Source: an uncultured Prevotella sp.
Lineage (GTDB): Bacteria; Bacteroidota; Bacteroidia; Bacteroidales; Bacteroidaceae
Assembly: GCA_900771975.1 (NCBI GenBank)
Contig: CAAGPV010000012.1
Coordinates: 124,001-188,000, forward strand
Length of the DNA stretch: 64,000 nt
Direction: 5' to 3'
Part shown: positions 33,569 through 41,581 of the stretch, one piece after another
Layout: each line of letters starts with the position of its first letter
Position numbering within the stretch: position 1 is the first letter of the stretch
Notes under the pieces: generated by a model
What the model saw: the letters and a program-made list of their open reading frames with translations, nothing else
The model's database searches: none
Told to the model about the DNA's origin: nothing
Translations under genes and position numbers: made by a program

Positions 33569-35128
33569 ATGAAAAAATTATTTACTCTCTTATTGCTCTT
33601 GGTGTGTGTTGTTTCTACATCTTGGGCACAAAAAACCTATACGGTATCCTATGACGGAAAGGACGTTGAATCGAAAGAAGGTTACTTTACGAACAGTGCA
33701 AAACATAGTTTTAATAAAAAGTTTTGTCCTTGCACCTATGAAGGTCATACCTATGCTAAAGCCTTGAAGATGGAATCTGCAACCACGGTTACATTCACCA
33801 CTACCAATAAAGCGACCGTAACAATTGTTCAATCGTTAGTATTTGGTGGAGACGCAACCATTAAGCTAAATAATGAAGTGTTGGATGATCGCGTAGATGA
33901 TACAGAAGGACATGTGGGCGTCTATACAAAGACGAATTTGAAAGCAGGTACATATACTGTTGCAAGAGGAAGTGGAGAGTCCGGCATCTGTTATATAAAG
34001 GTGGTAGAGCAAGCTGCAGAAAATCAGGTGGCCATTCCTACCATTTCGTCTGCTGATGGTAAGTTTACATTCACAGACAATGCCACCATCTCTATCTCTA
34101 CTGCTACTGCAGGGGCAACCATCCATTACACGATTAACGATGGTGACGAACAGGTTTATAGCAATCCGTTCACCATTAATAGCAAGTCTACCATCAAGGC
34201 TTGGGCCACAAAAGACAGTATGGTGAAAAGCTCTACAGCGACAGCCACCTTTTCGAAAGTATTGAACAACCCTGTTCTGACGTTGAACGGCAACATTCTT
34301 ACACCTGGCGATATTGAAGGTCTAAGCTGTAACGAAAACCTTATCGCTACGGCAGATGAAGGTCAATTCATTATTTCTGCTTGGAGTACCAATCCTAATA
34401 AGTACACCACCGCAGAAGGCCTGAACGGCAGTAACAAATCAGAAACGAATACAACCAACCTTTCAACGGCAACAGGAGGCGACCAAAGAGTCCTTTTCAT
34501 TGCAGCCACCGATGGGAATGGCAACTATAGCGACCTTTGTGTTTACGTGTTCAAGAATATCTATACCGTTTTGACATCCATTACGGATGCAGGTTATGCT
34601 TCTTTCAGTGATGCGAAAAATAAGTTGGACTTCTCGCAGATGGACGGGTTGACAGCTTATGTGGCCACTGGTAATACCACCTCTACCATTATGCTTGAAG
34701 AGGTGACTTCCATACCTGCATCAACTGGAGTGATATTGAAAGGCGCAAAGGGCGAATACCGTATTCCTATAGCAAGTTCTGCTTCAGAGCCTGTTGTAAA
34801 CATTTTGAAGGCAACAACCAAAGAAACCACTTTTAAAGCAGGCGAAGCTTATGCGTTTGGAGTCCTCAATGGAACAGTAGGATTCTATGTTGTTGGCGAA
34901 GGAGGCTATACAGTTAAGAAAAACCGTGCTTATATTGATGCAACCTCTATCACTGCAGATGCCAAGCCGTTCCTTACTTTTGACAACAACGAAACCAACA
35001 ATATCAGCTTTGAAGAAGCTGCTTCCTTCGACAAGAATGCACCAATGTACAATCTTGCAGGACAGCGCGTCAATGCCAACTATCACGGCGTAGTGCTTCA
35101 AAACGGCAAGAAATTCATCGTAAAGTAA
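33569..35128 (+). CDS. Secreted protein with CHB_HEX_C-type domain
   Basis: A 519-residue exported protein with a clear Sec signal peptide (1-20, MKKLFTLLLLLVCVVSTSWA). The region 22-148 looks like the beta-sandwich module also seen at the N-terminus of the PL9 enzyme. A chitobiase/hexosaminidase C-terminal-type domain covers about 155-230 (PTISSADGKFTFTDNATISI, then GATIHYTINDGD). The rest ends in a short tail APMYNLAGQRVNANYHGVVL and KKFIVK, common in exported Prevotella proteins and possibly recognised for secretion. No catalytic motif is visible, so binding or surface display is the safer guess. A 65-residue gene follows after 33 bp. Confidence 0.8.
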   Translation: MKKLFTLLLLLVCVVSTSWAQKTYTVSYDGKDVESKEGYFTNSAKHSFNKKFCPCTYEGHTYAKALKMESATTVTFTTTNKATVTIVQSLVFGGDATIKLNNEVLDDRVDDTEGHVGVYTKTNLKAGTYTVARGSGESGICYIKVVEQAAENQVAIPTISSADGKFTFTDNATISISTATAGATIHYTINDGDEQVYSNPFTINSKSTIKAWATKDSMVKSSTATATFSKVLNNPVLTLNGNILTPGDIEGLSCNENLIATADEGQFIISAWSTNPNKYTTAEGLNGSNKSETNTTNLSTATGGDQRVLFIAATDGNGNYSDLCVYVFKNIYTVLTSITDAGYASFSDAKNKLDFSQMDGLTAYVATGNTTSTIMLEEVTSIPASTGVILKGAKGEYRIPIASSASEPVVNILKATTKETTFKAGEAYAFGVLNGTVGFYVVGEGGYTVKKNRAYIDATSITADAKPFLTFDNNETNNISFEEAASFDKNAPMYNLAGQRVNANYHGVVLQNGKKFIVK

Positions 35129-35161
35129 AACGATACAGTTATTATATAAATTACACACAAA

Positions 35162-35359
35162 ATGAAAAAAGCAACATATATCACACCTTCAATCAAGGTG
35201 AAACAAATTAATACGGAATCTCTTTTGGCTTCAGAATCGGTAACTTATGGAGATGGAACTACAAGTGACACAGGCTTCCAAGGCTTGTCCAACGAGGGAA
35301 CCGTTGAGGATGACGAAGAGGATGTAGCACTACCACAAAACTATAACATCTGGGAATAA
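35162..35359 (+). CDS. Small acidic protein, function unknown
   Basis: A 65-residue ORF starting MKKATYITPSIKVKQI, then TESLLASES, with an acidic C-terminal half (EGTVEDDEEDVALPQN). There is no signal peptide by the usual rules and no cysteine or hydrophobic helix. Many Bacteroidota genomes carry small proteins with a similar MKKxYIxPSI...LLA start, usually annotated as hypothetical. It is 33 bp after a secreted-protein gene, is followed by a strong terminator, and so is probably cotranscribed with it. The high density of acidic residues and the clean ATG support a real gene. I do not assign a function. Confidence 0.65.
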   Translation: MKKATYITPSIKVKQINTESLLASESVTYGDGTTSDTGFQGLSNEGTVEDDEEDVALPQNYNIWE

Positions 35360-35393
35360 GAAAAAACAAGTAGAACTGATTGTTCAATAAAGA

Positions 35394-35434
35394 ATGGGAT
35401 TGCAACCAAAAAGTAGTTGTAATCCCATTTTCTT
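35394..35434 (+). terminator. Terminator after the small acidic protein
   Basis: A stem formed by AATGGGATTGCAAC (35394-35406 region) and GTTGTAATCCCATT with one G-U pair, followed by TTCTTTT. It closes the two-gene unit at 33.5-35.4 kb. Confidence 0.85.
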
Positions 35435-35530
35435 TTGCGTTTTGTAAAACGGCAAGAAACGTGTGGAAATGTAAAAAATCGGTAAGTTTATGATAAAATT
35501 TGGGTAAATGTAAGATTTTTGTCGATATCT

Positions 35531-35562
35531 TTTGTTGTTTATAAAAATAATGCATATATTTG
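35531..35562 (+). promoter_or_regulatory. Promoter of the large surface protein
   Basis: TTTG (35531-35534), 20 bp, TATATTTG (35555-35562), a near-ideal promoter. The leader of about 130 nt to the ATG at 35698 is A+T-rich. Together with the terminator above it explains the gap 35360-35697. Confidence 0.8.
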
Positions 35563-35697
35563 CAAACGAAATGTAAAAACCAAGCAAATAACTCTTTGGT
35601 GGCATATTGTCAAATACTAATAAATTAATAACGAAAGAAAGCTGTTATATCCCACGAGAAGATAAACAACACTATATTATTCACTAAACACAAGTTT

Positions 35698-38600
35698 ATG
35701 AGAAAGAAAATTACACGTTTGTCGTGGTTGGCATTGGCGATAGCCTTGTCTTCCCCTGCTGTCTCAACCGCTCAGACAGCAACCAAAAAGGTGGCACCGA
35801 GCCCTGCAAAACTTTTGCTGGATGCTGCAAGTGAGAACCCTTTGGTAAAGAAAGGCCAAATGATTCCGCAGATGCCATCCCTCTTCAAGAGAGCAGCTGT
35901 GTTTAATTCCCTGATTCAACCTTCATCATCTGTTGCAAGAGTGCCCTTGAAAGCTGACACAGCTTTAGAGCCCGACTATTGCAACACTTTTGATTCAGAG
36001 GAAGACTTCAATGCATTTACCGTTTTGGATGCTAACAATGACGGTAGAACATGGAAGTATTCTGCAAATCAAGGCGCAGCACAGTCTTATTGGAACTCTA
36101 CAAAGGACAACGACGACTGGTTGTTCTCACCGGCTATCCACTTGAAAGCTTCTCGCTCCTATGTGTTTGCTTTCAAGCTAAGAAACCAGAGCAGTACTTA
36201 TCATAACTCCTTAGAGGTGAAATGGGGTGATGCTGCAACACCGGAAGGCATGACCAAGACTCTTCTTCCCACTACTACACCTTCTAACGTATGGACAGAG
36301 TATACCTATGAGATAACTCCTGAAGCCGATGGCAACTTCTATTTCGGTTTCCATGAAAATTCACCTAAAGACCAGTTCTACTTGCTTGTAGACAGCTTCA
36401 GCGTTACAGCTTCAGCGTTGGCAACAGCTCCTGACTCAGTGACAAGTTTGAAGGTGACCCCTGGAGCACAGGGCGCTCTTACTGCAGACTTGAGCTTTAA
36501 TGTTCCTACAAAGGCCATTGACGGCTCTGCCCTCAGTAAAGTTGATAGCCTTGTCATCAAGCGTGACGGTGCAATTATCTCTGTTTTAGGACAGAAGAGT
36601 GCTGGTACACACGTTGCCTTCCAAGACAATGAGCTCAGCGGTCTTACTGTTGGAGGTACACACAAATACTCAGTTGTTGCCTACAAGGGAGAAGATGCAG
36701 GACGCACCAATACTGTTGCAGCCTGGATTGGTGAAGACGTTCCATTGGAACCACAGAACCGTGTTTTGACAGACAACGTTTCCAACATACTCGTTTCTTG
36801 GGATCCATTCACCAATGTTGGAGCTAATGGCGGTTATGTAGATGCTTCTAAGTTGTCAGTGTCAGTCTTTAAACTGGTAGAAAGCATTTTCGGCTATTCT
36901 GTTGGCGACTCTTTGACTACCAGTGAAAAGGGTGCAACGAGTGTAACTATTGACCAAGATCCAGAAGAATCTACGTCTGATGACGGCTATCAGGATTTGC
37001 TCCAGTATGCCGTAAGAACCAATGGTGCTTCTGCTAATAGTGGTTACTACATCACCAATGCACTTGTTGTAGGTCCAACTATTTCTGCTCCATATAAAGA
37101 GTCTTTCGCAGCCGGTAATGTTGAAAACGGTTTTGCATGGCTTGAATCTAACGAAGCCGTAGTCAATCGTGCTACAGCGTCTACTTGGACACTCTCTACA
37201 GACGTTTCTGCAGATAATGATGGCGGTTGCGCTTACTGGTCTGACATTGAAGGCTCTTACTCAAGCTATACCATAGAGGCTGGCGACGAGTGCTCAATCA
37301 ACACTCCAAAGTTAAGTGTTAAGAACACCACCAATCCTACACTTTCATTCAGCTACTATGCTCCTGCCAAGACAAAAGCAAAGCTTGAGGTAGTTGTTGC
37401 TACTCCTGATGGAGCAGAAACCACCCTTAAGACTATCGACCTGTCAAAGAAGACCACTTCTGGTTGGGTTTCAGAAGAAGCTGACCTTTCAGCATTCAAG
37501 AACGAACGCTACTTCTTCGTGAAGTTCCATGGTATTGCAGAAGACAATGATATCGAGATGGGTGTTGACAATATCAATGTTCTTGATAAGTTGGACTACA
37601 ACCTCGCAGCCACTTCTATCAGCGTTCCTTCCAAGGTGAAAGCTGGTACAAGCACACCTGTTGTTGTCGGTGTGAAGAACTGGGGTGCCAATGCAGCAAG
37701 CAACTTCAGCGTAGTGCTCTACTCTAACGATGTTGCAGTAGACACAGTGGCAGTTGAAAACGAACTCGCTTCCTTCGAAGAGACCAGCGTAGAGACCACA
37801 TTGCCAGTTAAGATTAATGCTCCAGAGCAACTCTCTGTAAAAGCAGAAGTGGTTTACGCCAACGACTTGAAGGCAGATGACAATACAACCGAGACAAAGA
37901 CAGTTAACGTTATTCAGCCTAAGACACCAAAGGTTTCTGACCTTACAGCTGAAAACCCAAGCTATCCAACAGTGAACTTGGCTTGGAGTGCTCCTGCTCA
38001 ACCTGAATTTGCTACAGTTACAGACGGCTTCGAAGATTATGAAGACTTCGCTATTGATGAATTTGGTGGCTGGCAGACTTCTTGCGGAAACGATCAGGCT
38101 TTAGGTATGGGCTTCTGGAATTATTATCAATATCCTAACCAGGGAACTGCATTTGGATTTATCGTCTTCAACCTCTCACAGGTTTATCCTGACGCTGACC
38201 TCGTAACACCTAACCCAGGTCTTGCTGCACATACCGGCGACAAGTATGCTATGTCTCCTTACCGTGCAGACGGTAGCAACTTCCTTGACAATGATAGCTG
38301 GTTGATTTCTCCATCCCTCTCAGGAAAGGCACAGACCATTTCGTTCTATGTAAACAACCTTGCATCAGCCGATGGTGTTTATGCAGAGTCTTATGATGTA
38401 TTGGGTTCAAAGACCAATACCGATCTTTCAAGCTTCACCAAGATTGGTGATACTCGTGTAGCCAACGGATCTGTTGTAGCCGGCGATGGCAACAACTGGA
38501 CTAAAGTAAGCGTTGACATTCCAGAAGGAACTAAGTACTTCGCTATTCACCAGACCACTTCAGCTGACAATGCATTCCTCTTCGGTGTTGACGATGTAAC

Positions 38601-38967
38601 TTATGAAAGTGGTGCAGAAGGCGCTTCTGACTCTATCGTAGCTTACAACATCTATCGTGATGGTGAGTTGATCGCAACAGTTGACGGTAAGACATTCGCC
38701 TTTACTGATGATGTTCGTGTAGATGGTGAGCATGTTTACAACGTAACAGTTGTTTACGAAGACGCTGAAGGCAACCAGTCTGAGTCTGGCTTCTCTAACG
38801 ATGCAACAGTTGTAACTTCTATTGAAGCTATCGAAGCTATAGAGAACGCTTCTTCTTACAACGTCTATACTCTCGATGGTAAGGTTGTAATGAAGGATGC
38901 TAAGTCTTTGAATGGATTGAAGAAAGGCGTTTATATCATCAATGACAAGAAGTATATCTTGAAATAA
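35698..38967 (+). CDS. Large secreted protein with choice-of-anchor J domains
   Basis: A 1089-residue exported protein with a signal peptide (about 1-25, ending STAQ). It carries three choice-of-anchor J/cleaved-adhesin-like modules: about 93-240 (YCNTFDSEEDFNAFTVLDAN, NDDWLFSPAIHLK), 464-630 (PYKESFAAGNVENGFAW) and 775-985 (DGFEDYEDFAIDEFGGWQT, NDSWLISPSL). Fibronectin III/CARDB-like spacers separate them, and the C-terminal tail is NVYTLDGKVVMKD ... LKKGVYIINDKKYILK. Such modules occur in surface proteases and adhesins of this phylum, but no protease motif is present here, so an adhesin or glycan-binding role is inferred. Codon use suggests high expression. It is monocistronic with a strong promoter and terminator. 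Confidence 0.82.
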   Translation: MRKKITRLSWLALAIALSSPAVSTAQTATKKVAPSPAKLLLDAASENPLVKKGQMIPQMPSLFKRAAVFNSLIQPSSSVARVPLKADTALEPDYCNTFDSEEDFNAFTVLDANNDGRTWKYSANQGAAQSYWNSTKDNDDWLFSPAIHLKASRSYVFAFKLRNQSSTYHNSLEVKWGDAATPEGMTKTLLPTTTPSNVWTEYTYEITPEADGNFYFGFHENSPKDQFYLLVDSFSVTASALATAPDSVTSLKVTPGAQGALTADLSFNVPTKAIDGSALSKVDSLVIKRDGAIISVLGQKSAGTHVAFQDNELSGLTVGGTHKYSVVAYKGEDAGRTNTVAAWIGEDVPLEPQNRVLTDNVSNILVSWDPFTNVGANGGYVDASKLSVSVFKLVESIFGYSVGDSLTTSEKGATSVTIDQDPEESTSDDGYQDLLQYAVRTNGASANSGYYITNALVVGPTISAPYKESFAAGNVENGFAWLESNEAVVNRATASTWTLSTDVSADNDGGCAYWSDIEGSYSSYTIEAGDECSINTPKLSVKNTTNPTLSFSYYAPAKTKAKLEVVVATPDGAETTLKTIDLSKKTTSGWVSEEADLSAFKNERYFFVKFHGIAEDNDIEMGVDNINVLDKLDYNLAATSISVPSKVKAGTSTPVVVGVKNWGANAASNFSVVLYSNDVAVDTVAVENELASFEETSVETTLPVKINAPEQLSVKAEVVYANDLKADDNTTETKTVNVIQPKTPKVSDLTAENPSYPTVNLAWSAPAQPEFATVTDGFEDYEDFAIDEFGGWQTSCGNDQALGMGFWNYYQYPNQGTAFGFIVFNLSQVYPDADLVTPNPGLAAHTGDKYAMSPYRADGSNFLDNDSWLISPSLSGKAQTISFYVNNLASADGVYAESYDVLGSKTNTDLSSFTKIGDTRVANGSVVAGDGNNWTKVSVDIPEGTKYFAIHQTTSADNAFLFGVDDVTYESGAEGASDSIVAYNIYRDGELIATVDGKTFAFTDDVRVDGEHVYNVTVVYEDAEGNQSESGFSNDATVVTSIEAIEAIENASSYNVYTLDGKVVMKDAKSLNGLKKGVYIINDKKYILK

Positions 38968-38993
38968 GAATAAATAGATATTCTTAAGTTTTC

Positions 38994-39055
38994 ATCCTTG
39001 CATAACACAGGTAGGTGCTTTTACCTACGGTGTTGTGCAAGGATTTTCTTTTTTA
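38994..39055 (+). terminator. Terminator of the large surface protein gene
   Basis: A long stem: ATCCTTGCATAACAC with GTGTTGTGCAAGGAT, containing an inner GTAGGT/ACCTAC stem, followed by TTTCTTTTTT. Very strong intrinsic terminator. Confidence 0.92.
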
Positions 39056-39123
39056 CAGACAGTTCTTGCCGTTCATTTGGAATAGTTTCTGTAAATTTGT
39101 ATGCAGTTACCAAATGCTAATGA

Positions 39124-40356
39124 ATGAACGAGGCTACCTTACTCTTTGTGCAAAATCATAGTGACGAAGACGTTCGTACCTTGGCTTTCCAAGCCAATCG
39201 ATACCCAGACGTGGATATGCCATGGGCGCTTGACCAGATACGCGGCAGGCAAATGGCTCGATTTAAGTTGCCTACATGGGCAAGCCACGACAGGATAGTC
39301 TATCCTCCCCACCTGTCAATGGAGCAATGTTCGAGCGAAAAGACGGCCCGTTACAAGGCGGCTATAGCTAAGCGCCTTTTGCAGACCCCTGTGGAACAAT
39401 CATTGTCGGAACACAATACGACTCTGGTAGACCTTACTGGAGGCTTTGGTGTGGATTTTTCCTTTCTTTCTTCCTTGTTCGATTCAGCCACATACGTTGA
39501 ACAACAACCGACTCTTTGCGAGTTGGCACGCCATAATTTTCAGACGCTAAAGCTTGGAAACGTTAGAGTAGAGAACGGGGATGGAATCGATTGTCTTCAA
39601 CAGATGTCCCATTCCACGATGATTTATCTGGATCCAGCCCGTCGTGATGAGCATGGGCGCAAGACTTACAGCATAAAAGACTGTACTCCGAATGTAACGC
39701 AATACATAGACAATCTGCTCTTGAAGTGTGATTATCTTTTGCTGAAACTGTCGCCCATGTTGGATTGGCACGAAGCAGTTGACGAGTTGAAAGGCGTGAT
39801 AGAGGTACATATCGTCAGTGTAGGCGGAGAGTGCAAGGAAATGCTTCTGGTTCTTTCTGCTCATAGTTGCCAACCATTGAAGCTTATTTGTGTCAATGAT
39901 GGGCAACGTTTTTGTTGCGAGGCGAGAACGGCTACGGAGTCGGTGCCTTTGGAAGAAACAGTCAAGCAGAAACTCACTGCAGGGTCATTGCTTTTAGAAC
40001 CCAATGCATCCATCATGAAAGCAGGATGTTTCAAGGAGCTGGAGGCTGCATACTCCCTGGTTGCCCTATCGCCCAATTCCCACCTGTTTGTTCCCCGTTT
40101 GCCGAACGCAAACAATTGTTTGAAAAAGAATTTCCCCGGAAGGGTATTTGAGATAATAGCAGTTTCTACGTTCAACAAGAAAGAATTGAGTCGTAACCTT
40201 GCCAACTTAAAACAGGCTAATATAGCAGTGCGCAATTTTCCTATGACGGTTAACGAACTAAGAAAGCGGCTTAAACTGAAAGATGGGGGCGACAACTATC
40301 TGTTTGCCACTACTTTGGGAAAGCGTGACCACCTATTAATAATAGCGAAAAAATAA
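39124..40356 (+). CDS. Class I SAM-dependent methyltransferase with THUMP-like domain
   Basis: A 410-residue cytoplasmic protein. The N-terminal 90 or so residues are helical (MPWALDQIRGRQMARFKLP). A Rossmann methyltransferase core follows with the SAM motif TLVDLTGGFGVDFSFLS, the acidic loop YVEQQPTLCELARHNF, and the motif IV-like MIYLDPARRDEHGRK. The C-terminal part resembles the THUMP-like and ferredoxin-like modules found in Bacteroidota relatives of RNA methyltransferases. An RNA substrate is therefore likely, but not shown. A TAAATTTG -7 box lies at 39092-39099. Confidence 0.82.
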   Translation: MNEATLLFVQNHSDEDVRTLAFQANRYPDVDMPWALDQIRGRQMARFKLPTWASHDRIVYPPHLSMEQCSSEKTARYKAAIAKRLLQTPVEQSLSEHNTTLVDLTGGFGVDFSFLSSLFDSATYVEQQPTLCELARHNFQTLKLGNVRVENGDGIDCLQQMSHSTMIYLDPARRDEHGRKTYSIKDCTPNVTQYIDNLLLKCDYLLLKLSPMLDWHEAVDELKGVIEVHIVSVGGECKEMLLVLSAHSCQPLKLICVNDGQRFCCEARTATESVPLEETVKQKLTAGSLLLEPNASIMKAGCFKELEAAYSLVALSPNSHLFVPRLPNANNCLKKNFPGRVFEIIAVSTFNKKELSRNLANLKQANIAVRNFPMTVNELRKRLKLKDGGDNYLFATTLGKRDHLLIIAKK

Positions 40357-40364
40357 AGCGAAAT

Positions 40365-40395
40365 TTTGTCAATTCGCCTTTTTTGGCTATTTTTG
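40365..40395 (+). promoter_or_regulatory. Promoter of the GNAT-like gene and probably parE
   Basis: TTTG (40365-40368), 19 bp, TATTTTTG (40388-40395), a full consensus match starting 9 bp after the preceding stop. It makes the ATG at 40428 the likely start; the upstream in-frame codon at 40383 lies inside the promoter. Confidence 0.8.
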
Positions 40396-40427
40396 CACTT
40401 TTGAGATATTCTAAAAATTCAAGCTCA

Positions 40428-41573
40428 ATGACTTCTGTTCAGATAAGGAAAGTAGAAACAAAAAAGGAACTTAAGACTTTCATAGACTTTCATTACGACC
40501 TCTATAAGGGCAACAAATATGACGTGCCCACCTTGTTTAGCGACGATTGGAACACATTGTCGAAAGACAAAAATGCTGCTTTTGAGTTTTGTCAGGCAGA
40601 ATATTATCTGGCTTACAAAGGTGGAAAAGTAGTTGGTCGTGTGGCTGCCATTATCAATCATAAAGCCAACAAGCGCTGGAAACGTGAAGACGTGCGCTTC
40701 GGATGGATAGACTTTATAGACGACATGGATGTTTCTAAAGCACTTCTTGAAGCTGTTGAAAGCTATGGACGTGCCAATGGAATGAAACAAGTGGTAGGTC
40801 CGTTGGGCTTTACCGACTTCGATCCGGAGGGAATGTTGACCGAAGGGTTTGACCAGCTTGGGACAATGTCCACCATATACAACTATCCTTACTATCCGGA
40901 ACACCTCAAAAAAATGGGCGGATGGGTGAAAGACAACGATTATGTGGAATTTAAACTGCTTGTTCCAAAGACCGTTCCGGAAAAGTATATCAAACTTTCT
41001 GAAATGGTGGAGAAGCGTTATAACCTTCATGTGCGCACCCTTACCAAGAAAGAAATCAACGAAGGTGGCTACGGACATAAGATCTTCCGCCTTATCAACG
41101 ATACCTATAAAGACCTTTATGGCTTCTCGGAACTGTCAGACAGGCAGGTCGACCAATATGTAAAAATGTATTTGCCCTTGGCCGACTTGCAGATGATACC
41201 GATAGTTGAAGACTGGAATGCAGACCGAAAACTGGTTGGTGTGGGCATTACCATCCCCTCGTTGGCTGTCGCTTTACAGAAATGCCGTCGCGGACGCTTG
41301 TTTCCTTTTGGATGGTGGCACCTTTTAAGGGCGCTGAAATGCCATAAAACGAAGATTGTGGACATGGAGATGATAGGTGTACTTCCCGAATACCGCATGA
41401 AAGGAGCCAACGCACTCTTGTTTGCCCACCTTATACCACTCTACCAGAAGTACGGTTTTGAATGGGGAGAAAGTCAAGTTGAAATGGAAACCAACGACAA
41501 CGTGCAAAGCCAATGGCAATATCTGGAAACCATTTTGCATAAGCGTAGACGTTGTTACAAGAAAGAATTATAA
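40428..41573 (+). CDS. GNAT-like N-acetyltransferase family protein
   Basis: A 381-residue soluble protein with an N-terminal GNAT-like fold (VQIRKVETKKELKTFIDFHY, EYYLAYKGGKVVGRVAAIIN) and a C-terminal second half (VVDMEMIGVLPEYRMKGANA, then ESQVEMETNDNVQSQWQYLE). The arrangement matches YghO-like proteins, whose substrate is unknown. It is 8 bp from parE and shares its promoter. Confidence 0.8.
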   Translation: MTSVQIRKVETKKELKTFIDFHYDLYKGNKYDVPTLFSDDWNTLSKDKNAAFEFCQAEYYLAYKGGKVVGRVAAIINHKANKRWKREDVRFGWIDFIDDMDVSKALLEAVESYGRANGMKQVVGPLGFTDFDPEGMLTEGFDQLGTMSTIYNYPYYPEHLKKMGGWVKDNDYVEFKLLVPKTVPEKYIKLSEMVEKRYNLHVRTLTKKEINEGGYGHKIFRLINDTYKDLYGFSELSDRQVDQYVKMYLPLADLQMIPIVEDWNADRKLVGVGITIPSLAVALQKCRRGRLFPFGWWHLLRALKCHKTKIVDMEMIGVLPEYRMKGANALLFAHLIPLYQKYGFEWGESQVEMETNDNVQSQWQYLETILHKRRRCYKKEL

Positions 41574-41581
41574 ATAAAATA

